From NCBI GenBank assembly GCA_028571685.1, contig CM053142.1, positions 128,084,796-128,148,795 of the forward strand: 64,000 bases of DNA, read 5' to 3'. Positions 10,962-22,921 of the stretch are shown here, one piece after another (the stretch's first letter is position 1; the number at the start of each line of letters is the position of its first letter). The notes under the pieces are model-generated. The model searched no databases and was not told the DNA's origin. It saw nothing but the letters and a program-made list of their open reading frames with translations. A program made the translations under genes and the position numbers. Source of the DNA: Heterohyrax brucei. Its lineage: Eukaryota > Chordata > Mammalia > Hyracoidea > Procaviidae.

Positions 10962-11005
10962 GGGGTGGGATAGGGTGGGACGGGGGAGGGGTGGGACGGG
11001 GGGAG
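10962..11005 (+). repeat. G-rich GGGGTGGGA-type tract in 3' UTR
   Basis: Imperfect repeats of GGGTGGGA/GGGTGGGAC with runs of 3-6 G. At least four G-runs are close enough for a G-quadruplex in DNA or RNA. As remembered, the human UTR has an expanded GGGGT repeat at the same place. Confidence 0.85.
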
Positions 11006-11912
11006 AAATCACATAACCTTAAAAAGGACTATATTAATCACCTTCTTTGTAATCCTTTCACAGTCCCAGGTTTAGTGAAAAACTGCTGTAACACAGGGGA
11101 CACAGTTTAACAATGCAACTTTTTATTACTGTTTTCTTTTTTCTTAACCTACTAATAGTTTGTGGTTCTGATAAGCAAGAGTGGGTGGGGTGAGAGAAAC
11201 ATGGAATCGGGTTTAGTCAATCACTGCGCTGCGTATCAGCAAGGAACAAGTCACTCTGGTGACATTGGGCATTCATATAGGAAGGGTGCGACATGTAACA
11301 CCGTGGACATCTCAACCACCACCCCAACCCGCTCACCGCCGTAGTGAATCCCGTTTAGAACACCAAAGATAAGGAATAGATACTACTCTCTTTTTTTCGT
11401 ATAATCTTGTAGACATTTACTTGATGATTTTTAACTTTTCTTTCTAAATGAGACGAAATGCTGATGTATCCTTTCATTCAGCTAACAAAACCAGAAAAAG
11501 GTGATGTTCATTTTTCAGAAAGGGAAGTAAGCCAACAAACATTGCTGACTCCTGTATTCATGGCTGCCACACGTATCAGCAGGAGTAATGAATTTACCTG
11601 TAGCACTCATTTTCAGGAAAACATCCATCTGGGTAGAATCCACTTTCTACGGAGCCAGATGCTATTTAGCAATAAATAACACTTGTCAGCCTCAAAGCCT
11701 TTTCAGGAACCTAGACAAGTCAACTTACCCTGTTTTGTAGTGTATGAAAAGGTACAACAGAATACTGCTTGATGGACTCACCTGAATTGTAAGGTGAGAG
11801 GAGCGAAATGACACTTCTTTTGCTGTAGTTACCCTGCAGTTGAAAGAAAGAAAAAGGCAGTCTCTTCTCTTTTCATCATTCTTCAGTTTCCGTGAAAGAC
11901 CTAAATACCACT

Positions 11913-11919
11913 TACCTCA
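11913..11919 (+). promoter_or_regulatory. let-7 seed match 2 (7-mer-A1)
   Basis: TACCTCA pairs with let-7 nucleotides 2-7 plus an A opposite position 1. Confidence 0.85.
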
Positions 11920-12060
11920 AATCAAGCTTATGTGTTACTTCAAGTAACACGTTTGACATAGGATGGTTGACCGAGGTGCCTTACTTCAGCTTCAGTTCAC
12001 CATCTCTCCATTCAAACTGCACTTTTAGCCAGAGATGCAATATATCCCCACTACTCAATA

Positions 12061-12067
12061 CTACCTC
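12061..12067 (+). promoter_or_regulatory. let-7 seed match 3 (7-mer-m8)
   Basis: CTACCTC matches let-7 nucleotides 2-8. The following base is T. Confidence 0.85.
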
Positions 12068-12430
12068 TGAATGTTACAATTAATTTACAGTCTAGTAATT
12101 ATTACATGCTGCTATACCCAAGCAATGCAAGAAGAAAAAACTTAACTGGGTAGGTGATTCTAATCATCTGCGTTTCTTTTTTGTACACTTAATTACAGTT
12201 AAAGAATCAATCTCGTTACTGTGTTTCAGCATGGCTATGTCTTTTTCTTTGTTTTGTTTTTTAATTAAAATTTTACCAGTACTTGTTTCAGCTTCTCTGC
12301 TAGATTTCTACATTAACTTGAATATTTTTAAACCAAGTCACTCCTAGGTTCTTAAGGATAATTTTCCTCCAACACACTACACATCACACCAAATTTGACC
12401 ATAATGTTTAAACATGACCCTCCGAGTTCA

Positions 12431-12437
12431 TACCTCA
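12431..12437 (+). promoter_or_regulatory. let-7 seed match 4 (7-mer-A1)
   Basis: TACCTCA, 49 nt upstream of site 5, close enough for cooperative binding. Confidence 0.85.
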
Positions 12438-12479
12438 AATGAGTTGTTTAAGGAAACAGACTAATTGACTTGCAAAGAC

Positions 12480-12486
12480 CTACCTC
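12480..12486 (+). promoter_or_regulatory. let-7 seed match 5 (7-mer-m8)
   Basis: CTACCTC within GACCTACCTCCAGAC. Confidence 0.85.
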
Positions 12487-13329
12487 CAGACTTCAACAGG
12501 AATGAACTTGTTACTCGGAGCATTCATTTATTTTTTTCATTGTTTGAAATCATTCAAACTTCAGCTATCCCTAATCAACACTATTTTTGTAAAAGAAATT
12601 TGATAGAAAGGAACACATTTTTTGAATACTTTTTGAAAATAAAATAAAGGCAGCCTTCAAAGAAACTTGAAGCTTTGTAGGTGAGATGCAACAAGCGCAG
12701 CTTTTGCATAATGCAATCAAGAATATGTGTTTTTAAGATTAGTAGAATATGAGAAAATGCTTGACAAATATTTTCATGTATTTTACACAAATGTGATTTT
12801 TTTTTTTTTGTAATATGTCTTGACCAGATTTATTTTAAACGCTTCTTATGCAGAGTTTTTATTCCTTTCTCTCCTTGTGAGTGTGCCGACTTCTTAACAT
12901 GGTATTATCAACTGGGCCAAGAGGTAGTTTCTTGTGGTGGCATGTGTCAGTGTGGCTTTTAGTACTGAAGCCAAATGAAACTCTAAACCATCTCTCTTCA
13001 AGCCTCTTCAGGGAGGTCGTTTCCGAAGCTACACACCTCCCTGAGACTGGCAGACTGCTCACTATTATGAATCACCGAAGGAGCTATGGAGAGAATTAAA
13101 ACTCAACATTACTGTTCACTGTGCGTTAAATAAGCAAATAAACAAGGGCTTGTAAAAGTGAAAGTTTCATTCCATATCTTTGGTTGGGCCTCTTTAGAAA
13201 CCTCATTGGCCAGCTCATAAAACTGACAGCAGTATGCTCACGTTGGCCAAACTCGGACTGCCGAGCGATTTCCATCTCTGATGAAGTTACTCTTTTAATT
13301 TCTATACGTTGTACAACCAAAACACACAA

Positions 13330-13336
13330 CTACCTC
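13330..13336 (+). promoter_or_regulatory. let-7 seed match 6 (7-mer-m8)
   Basis: CTACCTC, 20 nt upstream of site 7. The pair forms a tight cluster near the UTR end. Confidence 0.85.
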
Positions 13337-13349
13337 TAAAGTCCCAGTA

Positions 13350-13356
13350 TACCTCA
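13350..13356 (+). promoter_or_regulatory. let-7 seed match 7 (7-mer-A1)
   Basis: TACCTCA within CAGTATACCTCATTTT. Confidence 0.85.
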
Positions 13357-13718
13357 TTTTTCATACTGAAAAGGAAAAAAAAAAGCTTGTGGCCAATGGA
13401 ACAGCAAGAACATCATAAAATTTATATATATATAGTTTATTTTTGTGGGAGATAAATTTTATAGTACTGTTCTTTGCTGTTGTTGGTTGCGGCTAAGTAA
13501 GACTGGACATTTAAGTTTTCTACCATTTCTGCAAGTTAGGTGTGTTTGCAGGAGAAAAGTACCATGATGTTTAACTGCAGTTGACTTTCTCCCTGTTCTT
13601 TGAGTGTCTTCTAACTTTAGACTTTGTTCTTCATGTAGAGTTGCTGTCTATGATTGTACTTTGAAATGCTTGCTTGTTGAAATATTTCTTTAGTGGATTA
13701 TCACTGTCTGTTCTGCAC

Positions 13719-13724
13719 AATAAA
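13719..13724 (+). terminator. HMGA2 poly(A) signal
   Basis: AATAAA in 'ctgcacaataaacataaca', followed by a GT/T-rich downstream element (GTGTTTTAATTCC, 13749-13761). It is in the same position as the known HMGA2 signal. Confidence 0.9.
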
Positions 13725-13745
13725 CATAACAGTCTCTGTGATTCC

Positions 13746-15216
13746 CATGTGTTTTAATTCCTACTCTTTGTTACAACTTCCTTAAATGAGCAATGGGGGG
13801 GAAGGGGGTGAAAAAAGTCAGTTTCTTGTACCCCCTGTTTACTATGCACCTACACCTTGCACAGACACAAAAACTGACACAAAGTGTGCCTTTAAGCATG
13901 AAACCTCTTACACCAGCTGCCCTTAACTCGCCTTCTGTGGTCTCATTTTTAATTCTACAAAGGAAATTGGAAAAAATGTAAAACCCTGGGGAGAGCTACA
14001 AAACTTGTACTTTAGGCTAGCATCTACAAAGCTTATGACAGACATAATTGATACACCAGGAATCTCCAAAGCAACATTTGGAGATGTATCAAAAAATTTG
14101 GTGACAAGAAGAACAAAAGCCACAAGTGGTAAAAATACATGTAACAAAATATTTTGCCAGCTCACCACTTTTTATATGTATAATTCATTGGTTGTGCTCA
14201 TCATGTTGTGTGATCACTACTATCCTTTTCCAAATTATTTAAATAGGAATTCATTTATTCTGTTTAAAACCATGAACAGAGTCAGAATTGTTCCAGCAAG
14301 TTTCAGATCATCTTTACACCTCATTTACTGGTTATGAATAAATCAAGAATCTTTAAGAAGCTAAATCTTGCACAGCCACGAGTGTCACTAGAACTCTGTC
14401 ATCTTCATTTGTTCTTTCATTCATGTATTTTTCACAACTAATTTGTGAGTGCCAGCTGTGTGTCAGGCCACAGGTCATGGTAGCTGCCCTTCAGAAGAGT
14501 ATCTTGCTTAATAAAATAAGGGCAGTGCAGAAATGATGATAATACAGTGTAGGAAAAGCACCAGATCATTGAAACAAGTTGCAAGAATTCAGAGGAGAGA
14601 AAATCAATCCCTGCTAAGGTTGGTCACTTAACTACATCGTTTATGCAGCCTAATGACAGAGATGAGCCATACATTTAATATAACCCATACTTAGTCTCTT
14701 TATTTGTATTAATACAGAAGTGTACGTATGAAGCAACTGCTTGTTGAAAATAAAAATAAACCAAAGGGTAATTGTTTGCTCAGCAAAAAGCATAAGGTAG
14801 GATATATTATGTCCAGAGAGAGATACATAAATGAATAGTGTAAAATATCCACCCTACTTTGGAGTTGGTTCTAACTAAATGATCACTGAATCAGAGGAAT
14901 TTAAATATCATTTTCCTAAAGTAAGTTGGTCACTTATGAAAGTTATTATGTGAAGACTTCTTACGTGTTTAGACTGGAAGAGACTGTCTTAAAAAAAGAC
15001 AAGGCCAATGCATTCAAGTAAGCATGGAGCTTCTGGTATGTACTGGATACTGTCTGGGGCCACAAAAGTAAAGACGACTGTGTGCAGATAGACAGCCAAA
15101 ACCTTGGCCAAAGGAGCTGTCCCCTAAGAGGTCTGTGTAAGTAGAGCCTCACTGAGGTGCTGAAGTAGGGTGTACCTCATATGGAGGAATGAGTGCTTTT
15201 CAGCAGGGCTGAGGGT
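13746..15216. other. Intergenic sequence downstream of HMGA2
   Basis: AT-rich DNA without a recognised gene. It may include a short old-repeat remnant near 14415-14500 ('gtgccagctgtgtgtcagg'). Open frames up to 110 codons lack any recognisable domain. Confidence 0.55.
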
Positions 15217-15424
15217 CCTGAGGAGTCCTTGGGTGGTCCAGTTAACATGCTTACCTGCTAAGCAAAAAGTTGGAAGTTCAAGTCCACCCAGAGGTGCATA
15301 GGAAGAAAGTCCTTTTGAATTCTTTCTTAAAAATCCACCATTGAAAAACCTGTGGTGCACAGCTCTCTGTAACACATGTGGGGTCACCATAATCAGAGTC
15401 AGCAGCAACTGTTTTTTTTTTTTA
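15217..15424 (+). repeat. AfroSINE, long type
   Basis: GGAGTCCTTGGGTGGTCCAG head, 'cacccagaggtgcatagga' middle and a T12 tail ending at about 15423. Confidence 0.88.
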
Positions 15425-15481
15425 AAGGTACTTGCCTGTTTGGCAAATTTAGGATTGTAATTCGCTTAAGAATGTGTGGCA

Positions 15482-18421
15482 CCTCAATGCAATAAGGGCC
15501 ATTTGTACAAAGCCAACTGCCTATGTCATTCTGAATGGAGAGACTGAAAGACATTCCCTTGAGAACAGAAACTAGACAAGGTTGCCCACTCTCACCTCTC
15601 CTATTCAACATTGTACTAGAAGTTCTAGCCAGAGCAATTAGACAAGACCAAGAAATAAAGGGCATCTGCATTGGCAAAGAAGAAGTAAAAATCTCCCTGT
15701 TTGCAGATGATATGATTGTATATGCAGAGAATCTCAAAGAATCTATAAGTAAACTACTCAAACTGATAGAAGAGTTCATGTACTGGATACTGGATATAAA
15801 GTCTCAGGATACAAGATAAACATAAGTAAATCAGTAGGATTCCTTTATACCAACAACGAGACTGTTAATGAAGAAATCATCAAATCATTATCATTTACTA
15901 TAGCCCCTAAGAAGATAAAGTACCCAGGAATTAATCTAACCAGAGAAATAACACACATTTACAAAGAGAACTAGAAGCCCTTACTACAAGAAACTAAGAG
16001 AGACTTAGATAAATGGAAAAACCCACCCTGCTCATGGATAGGAAGATTTAACATTGTCAAAATGTCTTTTTTATCCAAAGCAATCTACTTATAGAATGCA
16101 ATCCCAATACAAATTCCAGCGTCATTTTTTAATGAGATGGAGAAACAAATCACCAAATTTGTTTGGAAAGGGAAGAAGCCCCAGATAAGCAAGATACTAC
16201 TGAAGAAGAAGAAGACACTGGGAGGCCTCTTATTACCCAACCTTAGAACATACTACACTGCCACAGTGGTCAAAACAGCCTGGTACTGGTACAAGAACAG
16301 ACAGATCGATCAGTGGAAAAGAATTGAGACCCCAGAGATGCCATCATCTGCCTATTTGACAAAGGCCCTAAGACATTAAACTGGGGTAAAAACAGTATCT
16401 TCAACAAATGGTGCTGGCAAAATTGTATGTCCCTCTGCAATAAATTGAAACAGGACCCATATCTTATGCCTTATACAAAAACCAACTCCAACTGGATAAA
16501 AGACCTAAATATCAAACCTAAAACAATAAAGCTCATCCAGGAAAAGGTAGGAACAACACTGGAAGTTTTAATACACAATGTAGACAGACTCCAAAATCTG
16601 TCAAACCACAGTCAACAGAAGAGAAAACAGATAAATGGGAACTGTTAAGAATCAAAGACTTGCTCATCCAAAGACTTTATTAATAAAATTAAAAGGCCAC
16701 CTACAGAATGGGAAAAAATTATTTAGCAATTCTATGTCAGACTGATGACTGACTTCCACAATCTGTAAGATACTACAAAATATCAATAAGAAGAAGATAA
16801 ATCATCCAATTAAGCAATGGGCACAGGAGATGGACAGACATTTCTCTAAAGAGGAGATCCAGGCAGCCAAAAAACACATGCGGTCATGTTCAAGATCTTT
16901 AGTTATTAAAGAAATTCAAATCAAGATGACACTGCGATACCATCTAACCCCAACAAGGTTGACCATGATCCAAAAAACACAAAACAACAAATGCTGGAGA
17001 GGCTGTGGAGAAAGTGGAACCCTCCTACACTGTTGGTGGGGTTGCAAAATGGTCCAGCCTCTTTGGAAAGCAATCTGGCGCGTCCTTAAAAAAATGAATG
17101 TAGATCTACCATTTGACCCAGTAATTCCACTTCTTGGAATGTATCCTACAGAATCAAGGCCTTTCACACCAACAGACACATGCACAAGAATGTTTATCGC
17201 AGCACAGTCTGTGATAGCAAAAAGATGGAATCAACCCAGATGCCCAACAACAGAGGAATGGATGGGTAAACTATGTTATATATACTCAATGGAGCACTAC
17301 GCAATGATAAAGAATAATGATGATTCCAGGAAACATCTCATGACCTGGTTTCAACCTGAAGACATTATGTTGAGTGAAAGTAGTCAGCAACAAAAGGACG
17401 CATTGTATGAGACCCCTATGATAAGATCTCAAAAACAGACTTATGCATAGAAAAAGAGACTCTTTGACAGCTGCAAGAGAGGGGAAGGAGGGAGGGCAAG
17501 GGGGGAAGTGTTTAGATATTTGCTAGAAAACTAGTTGGGTGAAATCGTTGATAGCACACATTAGAAACAAGAACAATATTAAGTGGGCTTCAGCATAACT
17601 TGAATACTCCTTCCATTTTAACCCAATATTGCAAGGGTAGAGTAGCTGGAGCAGGGGGCGGGGGACCATGCTCTTAGGTGAAATCGAGGCCAATTGGCAC
17701 AACTAGCATTTTGCTAACAGGGCTCTCTGCACCCCACGTTGGTGAGTGGCGTCTGGGGTCTTAAAAGCTGCCAAGCTGCCATCCGAGGGCACAGCAAATG
17801 GTTCCAACTCAGCTGGAATGGTTGCTCACGCAGGACCAAAATGACACGGAGTGACGACAACCCAGAAGATAGAGAGACCCACATGAGTGGGTGCCTACAT
17901 CGACTTGGGACCAGAAGAACTGGATGTTGCCTGGCCACCACCAGTGATAGCCACGATGGAGCTCACTAAGTTGAGTCTCACTAGCAACACAAAAATAAAA
18001 AGGGGTGTACCCTGAGATCTCCACTGAAAGACCTCAACTGATGGTCCAGCAGTTTCAGGGTTCCCCTGGGAGCATGGCCCCTGGCCCTGATGCTGCTCCT
18101 GCCCATAAATCATAACGAAGGTCCACTGTTCGGACATGAATGAATTGGACTTGGCAATGCACAGTGACCATATATTGGATGCATTTTATGGTTCTATGCA
18201 TCTATAGGATATCATCCTGCTGACCTCTGGCTGGAGGAAGGAGAGTGGATGGAGAGGAGGGGAAAGGAGACTGTTGGGAGGATTAGACATGTATGGAGCA
18301 GAGACGAATAGTGTGCTGTCACTGGACAGGGAGAGCAGTGGAAGCTGCATAGAGGTGGGCATGTAAATGTATATGGGAATGTACATTTTCACCCAGTCAT
18401 AATAAAAAATTTTAAAAAAAA
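15482..18421 (+). mobile_element. 5'-truncated L1 LINE
   Basis: The element enters in mid reverse transcriptase and runs to a poly(A)-like end (AATAAAAAATTTTAAAAAAA, 18403-18422). Flanking target-site duplications are recognisable though diverged: AAGAATGTGTGGCA at 15468-15481 and AGGAATGTATGGCA at 18422-18435. The 3' UTR (about 17451-18400) is closely repeated at 39031-40058. The A-rich end and the duplications fit target-primed reverse transcription. Confidence 0.93.
15485..17450 (+). pseudogene. L1 ORF2 fragment (RT part and C-terminus)
   Basis: Reverse-transcriptase text is clear at 15500-15760: [19 protein letters not shown], then [14 protein letters not shown] with the catalytic FADD. 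The reading frame then breaks by frameshift and stops near 15820 and 16090. The C-terminal part (16830-17450) is open for 206 codons and includes CWRGCGESGTLLHCWWGC, the cysteine/histidine-rich motif of L1 ORF2, then DTCTRMFIAA. The endonuclease domain is absent because of 5' truncation. The protein cannot be functional. Confidence 0.92.
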
Positions 18422-18602
18422 AGGAATGTATGGCAGAAATGAAAAGAATGACCTAGTCCATGGGGCTTGATGCAAAAATCAGTTTATGGATTAGTGAATG
18501 AAAGCTTCAGACGGATAGAATGAGAAGCTCTCGATTATGGAAAAGAGGGCAGCATGGATGTACTTCGTGACAAGTTTTATCTATACAAAATGGTGTTTTA
18601 TT

Positions 18603-18733
18603 AAACCCTGGTGGCGAAATGGTTAAGTGCTATGTCTGCTAACCAAAACGTTGATGGTTCAACTCTACCAGGCACTCCTTCGAAACTCTGGGGCAATTCA
18701 GTCAAAATCAACAGCAGTGGTTTGGCTTTTGGG
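18603..18733 (+). repeat. AfroSINE, short type
   Basis: AAACCCTGGTGGCGAAATGG head and CAGCAGTGGTTTGGCTTTTG tail. A small deletion lies before the tail. Confidence 0.9.
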
Positions 18734-19024
18734 CTGGTGTTCTATTGAGCAAGACTGATTCTTAGAATCAGGTAAGGTTATCTATCCCCCTTTGAGCAAT
18801 TACTCTTGAGATCTGGAAAATCTAGCATAAAAGGGGAAGAGAAGTGGAAAAAAAAAGGGAATTACTTTTGAAATACGTAATACAAATGGATAGCAAGAGA
18901 GCCTAAACAGCAGCAACAGAGGTCTACACCCATAGCCTGAGTTAGCCATCTGACTTAACAGTAGGGCAATCCTGTAACCTTTTAGAAGTGAGTGATGACT
19001 GTCTCCTGGAACAGGTACAAGGAT

Positions 19025-19260
19025 TTTGAGCAAGGGACTCTGGCTTGAACCCTTACTGCCACTGACTGGTTGAGAAACTTGAGTAAGTCACTTAACTGTT
19101 ATAGGCCATGATTTTCATTTTTAACTGGAATTAATAATAGCTACCTAAAAGGGTTGCTGTGAGGATTTAATAAATCAAAACATGGAAAATACTTAAAAGC
19201 AGTTGGCATGTAGAAAACAGTCTGTTAGCATTGCTGTTATTATTTTGTCTGACCGCAGTG
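19025..19260 (+). repeat. MIR SINE
   Basis: Old mammalian-wide repeat: 'cactgactggttgagaaact', GTAAGTCACTTAACTGTTAT and GGGTTGCTGTGAGGATTTAA match the MIR core and 3' part. Confidence 0.8.
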
Positions 19261-19907
19261 TAAGTTTAGAAGCTAGGTTTTCTGCCTCTGGTATCTATCA
19301 TTATTTGGTATTTGGCATTCAGGGATATCCACAGATCATGGTAAAGGTGTCAGAGTTTTCAAACCCCATTTTGGTTACAGATTCCATGTGTGAAAATCAT
19401 TAATAATAATGTTTTCCCATTGTGGTTTGCACTGTGTTTTATCTCAGTGGGTTTAGTCACTGGAGGGAGTCAACCCTGCAAATCCATCAAAAAGCAAATC
19501 ACCTGCGTTCCAACTCCCTACAGACCTGGGGATTCTAGGCACATCACAGCTTCATCTGCTTGTAGCTGTGTTCACTTCCCTTCTTTCTCTCCAGGCCTCT
19601 TGCCTTGGTTGCTCCTGCCTGTGGCCTTGATTGAAAGTACCACACCATGTTAGAGTGTAAGGGGCTTCTGATGATCTTCCTCCTCCTGGCTAGTAGCACT
19701 TAACTTCTATTCCTTCTAATTCCCGCCTCCCACTGTAGCCTGTCCCCCTAGTGGAGCTAAACTGCTTGCAATTCTGTAGGCAGTCTTTATGTCTTTTTCT
19801 TGTTAGCACTCTTTAGATCACCTAACTGCGGAATGTTCTTCCTCCACTCAGGAAACGGGGTTCAGTTTCCTAGCCAATGCACCCCATGTGCTGCTATCCC
19901 ATCCATA
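19261..19907. other. Intergenic unique sequence
   Basis: No gene or repeat is recognised. Confidence 0.5.
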
Positions 19908-20120
19908 GAGGCTTGCATGTTGCTGTGATGCAGGACAGGTTCCTGCAGAGCTTCCAGACTAACAGAAACTAAGAAGAAAGTTCTCAGCATTTACTTCTTA
20001 AGGTCAACCAATGAAAATGCTACATCACAATAGTCCTGTCAGTAATCAATCCTAGAGACGGCACAGGACAAACCAGGTGGGTTGTCATGAGTCAGGGGCC
20101 AACTCCTCTGGCCAACAACA
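19908..20120 (+). repeat. AfroRTE/AfroSINE composite
   Basis: Begins with GCATGTTGCTGTGATGCAGG, which I associate with the 5' part of AfroRTE, and ends with GTCATGAGTCAGGGGCCAAC and CAACAACAACAG. It is a short non-autonomous derivative, similar to 30093-30300. Confidence 0.5.
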
Positions 20121-21269
20121 ACAGCCAGTCTTCCTCCCTTGAACTTAAGAACTGTCTCTCATCCTATGGTGCTTTAGGTCACCAAAGGGAAGCCTAAGAG
20201 TACTAGACTCTGTACAACAACGAACTGACTGCTTAGGGGAAACTAGAAGACAAAAGGAAGAATAGAGCCAACAGGGAGACAAATTTCTGCTCCTTGTCGT
20301 TTTTCCTCATGGTGGATCAGAGCTGGGGTGGGATGAGAGGGCTGCATGCCAGGGTGCATACCCCACTTCACCTGAATTACCATGTCCTTGGCCAGACTGG
20401 CAGCTTCTGCGCTGTAGATGAATGGCTGTATTCACCAAGATGCCTTAAAGTGCAAGTGACATAAACTCAGTCAAAAGGGAGTAATCCAGGGTGGGTGGGG
20501 GGCGGGTACTAGCTGATATATCTGAGAAGTCTGGCAAACTAGAGCGTTAGGCATAGTTTGTTCCAGGGGCCCAAAGAATGTGGGCAGAAATCAGGCTTTG
20601 TCCAGACTTCTTTTCAGTTTTTCTCTGTCTTGGTTTCCTAACTTAGTGGTAGCAGAGTAGCTGTGGGGGAAGTCTAGCTTCAGAAACTTTGCAGAAAGTT
20701 CCCTTTTTTTTTTATTTTTATTTTTTAATTTTCAATATTGCCAAGAAAATCTTGGATCATCATGAAACACAGACTGGTCATTCCCAGGGGGAGGAAAGCC
20801 TTGATTGGCCAGATGTGGGTCACATGTCTGTCCCCAGAGCCAGTCTTGGAAGGGACTCCACAAGAAGGTGAGGAAAGGACTAGCTCCATGTTGCCCCAAA
20901 GAAAAACGACAGTGCATTTGTAGAAGAAAGAAAAAGGGACACAGAGGAAGGGAACAACAGCTGCCCATTCTGTGGCCTAGTCCACAGGAAACATGAGATG
21001 CCAGAAATGCAAACAAATCTCTGTAAGAGCCACAGACTTAACGTCAACACTGCCTGGTCTGTCAGCGGATACCTCAGGGGCCAGAAAGAAAAACCTTTAA
21101 GGCCCTGAGTTTTGATGCACTGGTGTGCTATTATTTCTTAATATGGAATCACTTGGCCTAGCCTACCTGAAACAAATAGTAACAAGTCATTTTCTGCTTA
21201 TGAAGCATGTTTTCACGCGTTTCATTTCTTTCCACCTTCACAGCACACTGGGGGGGTACAGCGGCCACA
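20121..21269. other. Intergenic unique sequence
   Basis: No gene is recognised. A T-rich run lies at 20701-20735. Overlapping short open frames near 20690-21016 have no recognisable domain. Confidence 0.5.
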
Positions 21270-21425
21270 ATTGTTGTTATCACTGTTATCGCTGTATTTG
21301 TCACACAGAGAGGAACTAACTGAGGTGTGAGTGATTTGCCAGAGGACACAGAGTTAGTAAAATGGCAGGGACATGTGTAATCTCAGGCCCCTGACTTAAT
21401 TCTGCACTCTCTTCTAGGCTAGCAT
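21270..21425 (-). repeat. MIR-like old repeat
   Basis: 'gaactaactgaggtgtgagt' GATTTGCCAGAGGACACAGAG corresponds to the reverse-complemented MIR core. Confidence 0.65.
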
Positions 21426-22162
21426 GCACCCAATAGAGTAACTTATGCAAATACTTCTCTGTATCAATCTTATCTTGGGTGCCCCCCTTAACGTTTAATC
21501 CTAGTTTTCCAGGCTGATTTGCCAAGCTGATTTTCCAGGTGACCCTGTGATGCCAGCCCATTCAATCTCAGTCTTCCCTCCCAACCTCCCCACCCCGACC
21601 CCCACCCCAACAACTGGAGTTCTGCTGTTGCATAGCATCTAAACCTGGTCATTGATCCCATTTATCAACCCAAGAATACACCTCAGGAAAATAAGAGCTC
21701 TAATCCTTCTAAGGAATTATCTAAACTGCGGCGAGCAGGCTGACTGTAGGACCCAGAACAACGCAGAAGACCACAGAAGCTTAAGGTCCAGTTTCTTTGC
21801 CTTTAGTCACCAAATCTGTAGGCTTGACAACATTCCTTGTGGCCTTGTGTACTTAACTCAGGAACTAGACAGCCTGATGTATGGTCATTATTTATCACAG
21901 TGGGATACATTTAGCTATAAAAGAATTCTGTTTATCCTGTTCCCCAATTTAATACTGTCATGAAAAATAAAACCTGTAATTCAATCAGGTAATGAAAATG
22001 TGAAACTTACATAAATCCATAAGATGTATTGTACTGCCTCTCTGACTATTGCAGAAAACTAAGATCTTCAAATACCCCTTGAATTTGCCTTCTTTGTCTC
22101 TGTCCCTGCTGCCACCATGAGAATCTAAACCTTCATCAACTCCTGTATGCTCTGTACAGTCT
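21426..22162. other. Intergenic unique sequence
   Basis: Contains a C-rich stretch at 21580-21612. No gene is supported. Confidence 0.5.
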
Positions 22163-22377
22163 CAGAGTCCTGGTTGGTACAAACATTTCATTGTCCCGTT
22201 GCTCATCAAAAGGTTAAAGATTCAAGGCTATCATAAGGACCTCAGATGAAAGATTTAGTAGTCTACTTCTCCAAAAATTGGCAATTGGCACCCCTATAGA
22301 GCATAGTTGTACTCTGACACACATTGGGTTGCCATGAGTCAGAATCAACTTGACAGTAACCAGCTATTGTTGTTTTG
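22163..22377 (+). repeat. AfroSINE, long type
   Basis: CAGAGTCCTGGTTGGTACAA head, CTGACACACATTGGGTTGCC and GTCAGAATCAACTTGACAG tail. Confidence 0.88.
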
Positions 22378-22474
22378 TGTAGTCTTATCCCACTTCCATC
22401 TTTGTCTACTGAAAGAAAAGGAGAACTTTCTGAAAACACAAATTTGATTTCAAACAATCGGATGCTCTCAGGTA

Positions 22475-22900
22475 AAATTCAGAATCCTTCCTGTGACCTA
22501 AATGGTGCGTCATGGCCTGGTTCCTGGTTTCTTTTCCAGCCTCAGCTCTCACCCATCCTCCTCAGCTTGTTCTCTCCCACCTCACTGAGCTTCTTACAAG
22601 TCTTTGGAATGGACCATTCTGTTTTTCATAACCCTAGGCCCATCTCCCAGGCTGCAGTACCTCCTGTATGGAATTTTCCCCTTTTCCTGACCCTTCATAC
22701 ACCCCAGCAAACCCCTTCCTTATTCTTCAACTGTTAGTTTAAGTGTTTCTCTCTGTGAGGTAGCTTCCTGCTTTTCTCACTCCCCACACCTTCACTTAAA
22801 CACAGTCAGATCCTTCTAGAGTATATAACACCTTGTATTCCTCTCTAGCAGCAATCATCTCAACTGTCATCAACCAATTGTGATTTTCACCTCTGGATGA
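22475..22900 (+). repeat. L2 LINE remnant
   Basis: Pyrimidine-rich, highly decayed sequence resembling the L2 3' region ('ctgtgacctaaatggtgcgt' through 'ccttgtattcctctctagca'). Confidence 0.5.
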
Positions 22901-22921
22901 TGATGATACATCTATCTTGTC

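Larger units (their letters stand above)
10853..13745 (+). other. HMGA2: HMGA2 3' UTR
   Basis: The sequence stays closely similar to the human HMGA2 3' UTR, as I remember it, from the stop codon to the AATAAA at 13719-13724. No transposable element interrupts it, although both flanks are full of them, which suggests strong constraint. It carries seven let-7 family seed matches, a G-rich tract near the start and several internal AATAAA motifs (11671, 12638, 12643 and 13137). The open frames inside it are not coding. The exact cleavage site is inferred from the signal plus a GT-rich stretch at about 13735-13752. Confidence 0.93.

Noticed and set aside
13793-14337. Open frames just after the HMGA2 poly(A) signal
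   Set aside because: AT-rich chance frames, on both strands, with no domain and no conserved start context.
16830-17450. The 206-codon open frame as a cellular gene
   Set aside because: It is the C-terminus of L1 ORF2 (CWRGCGESGTLLHCWWGC motif) within a 5'-truncated L1.
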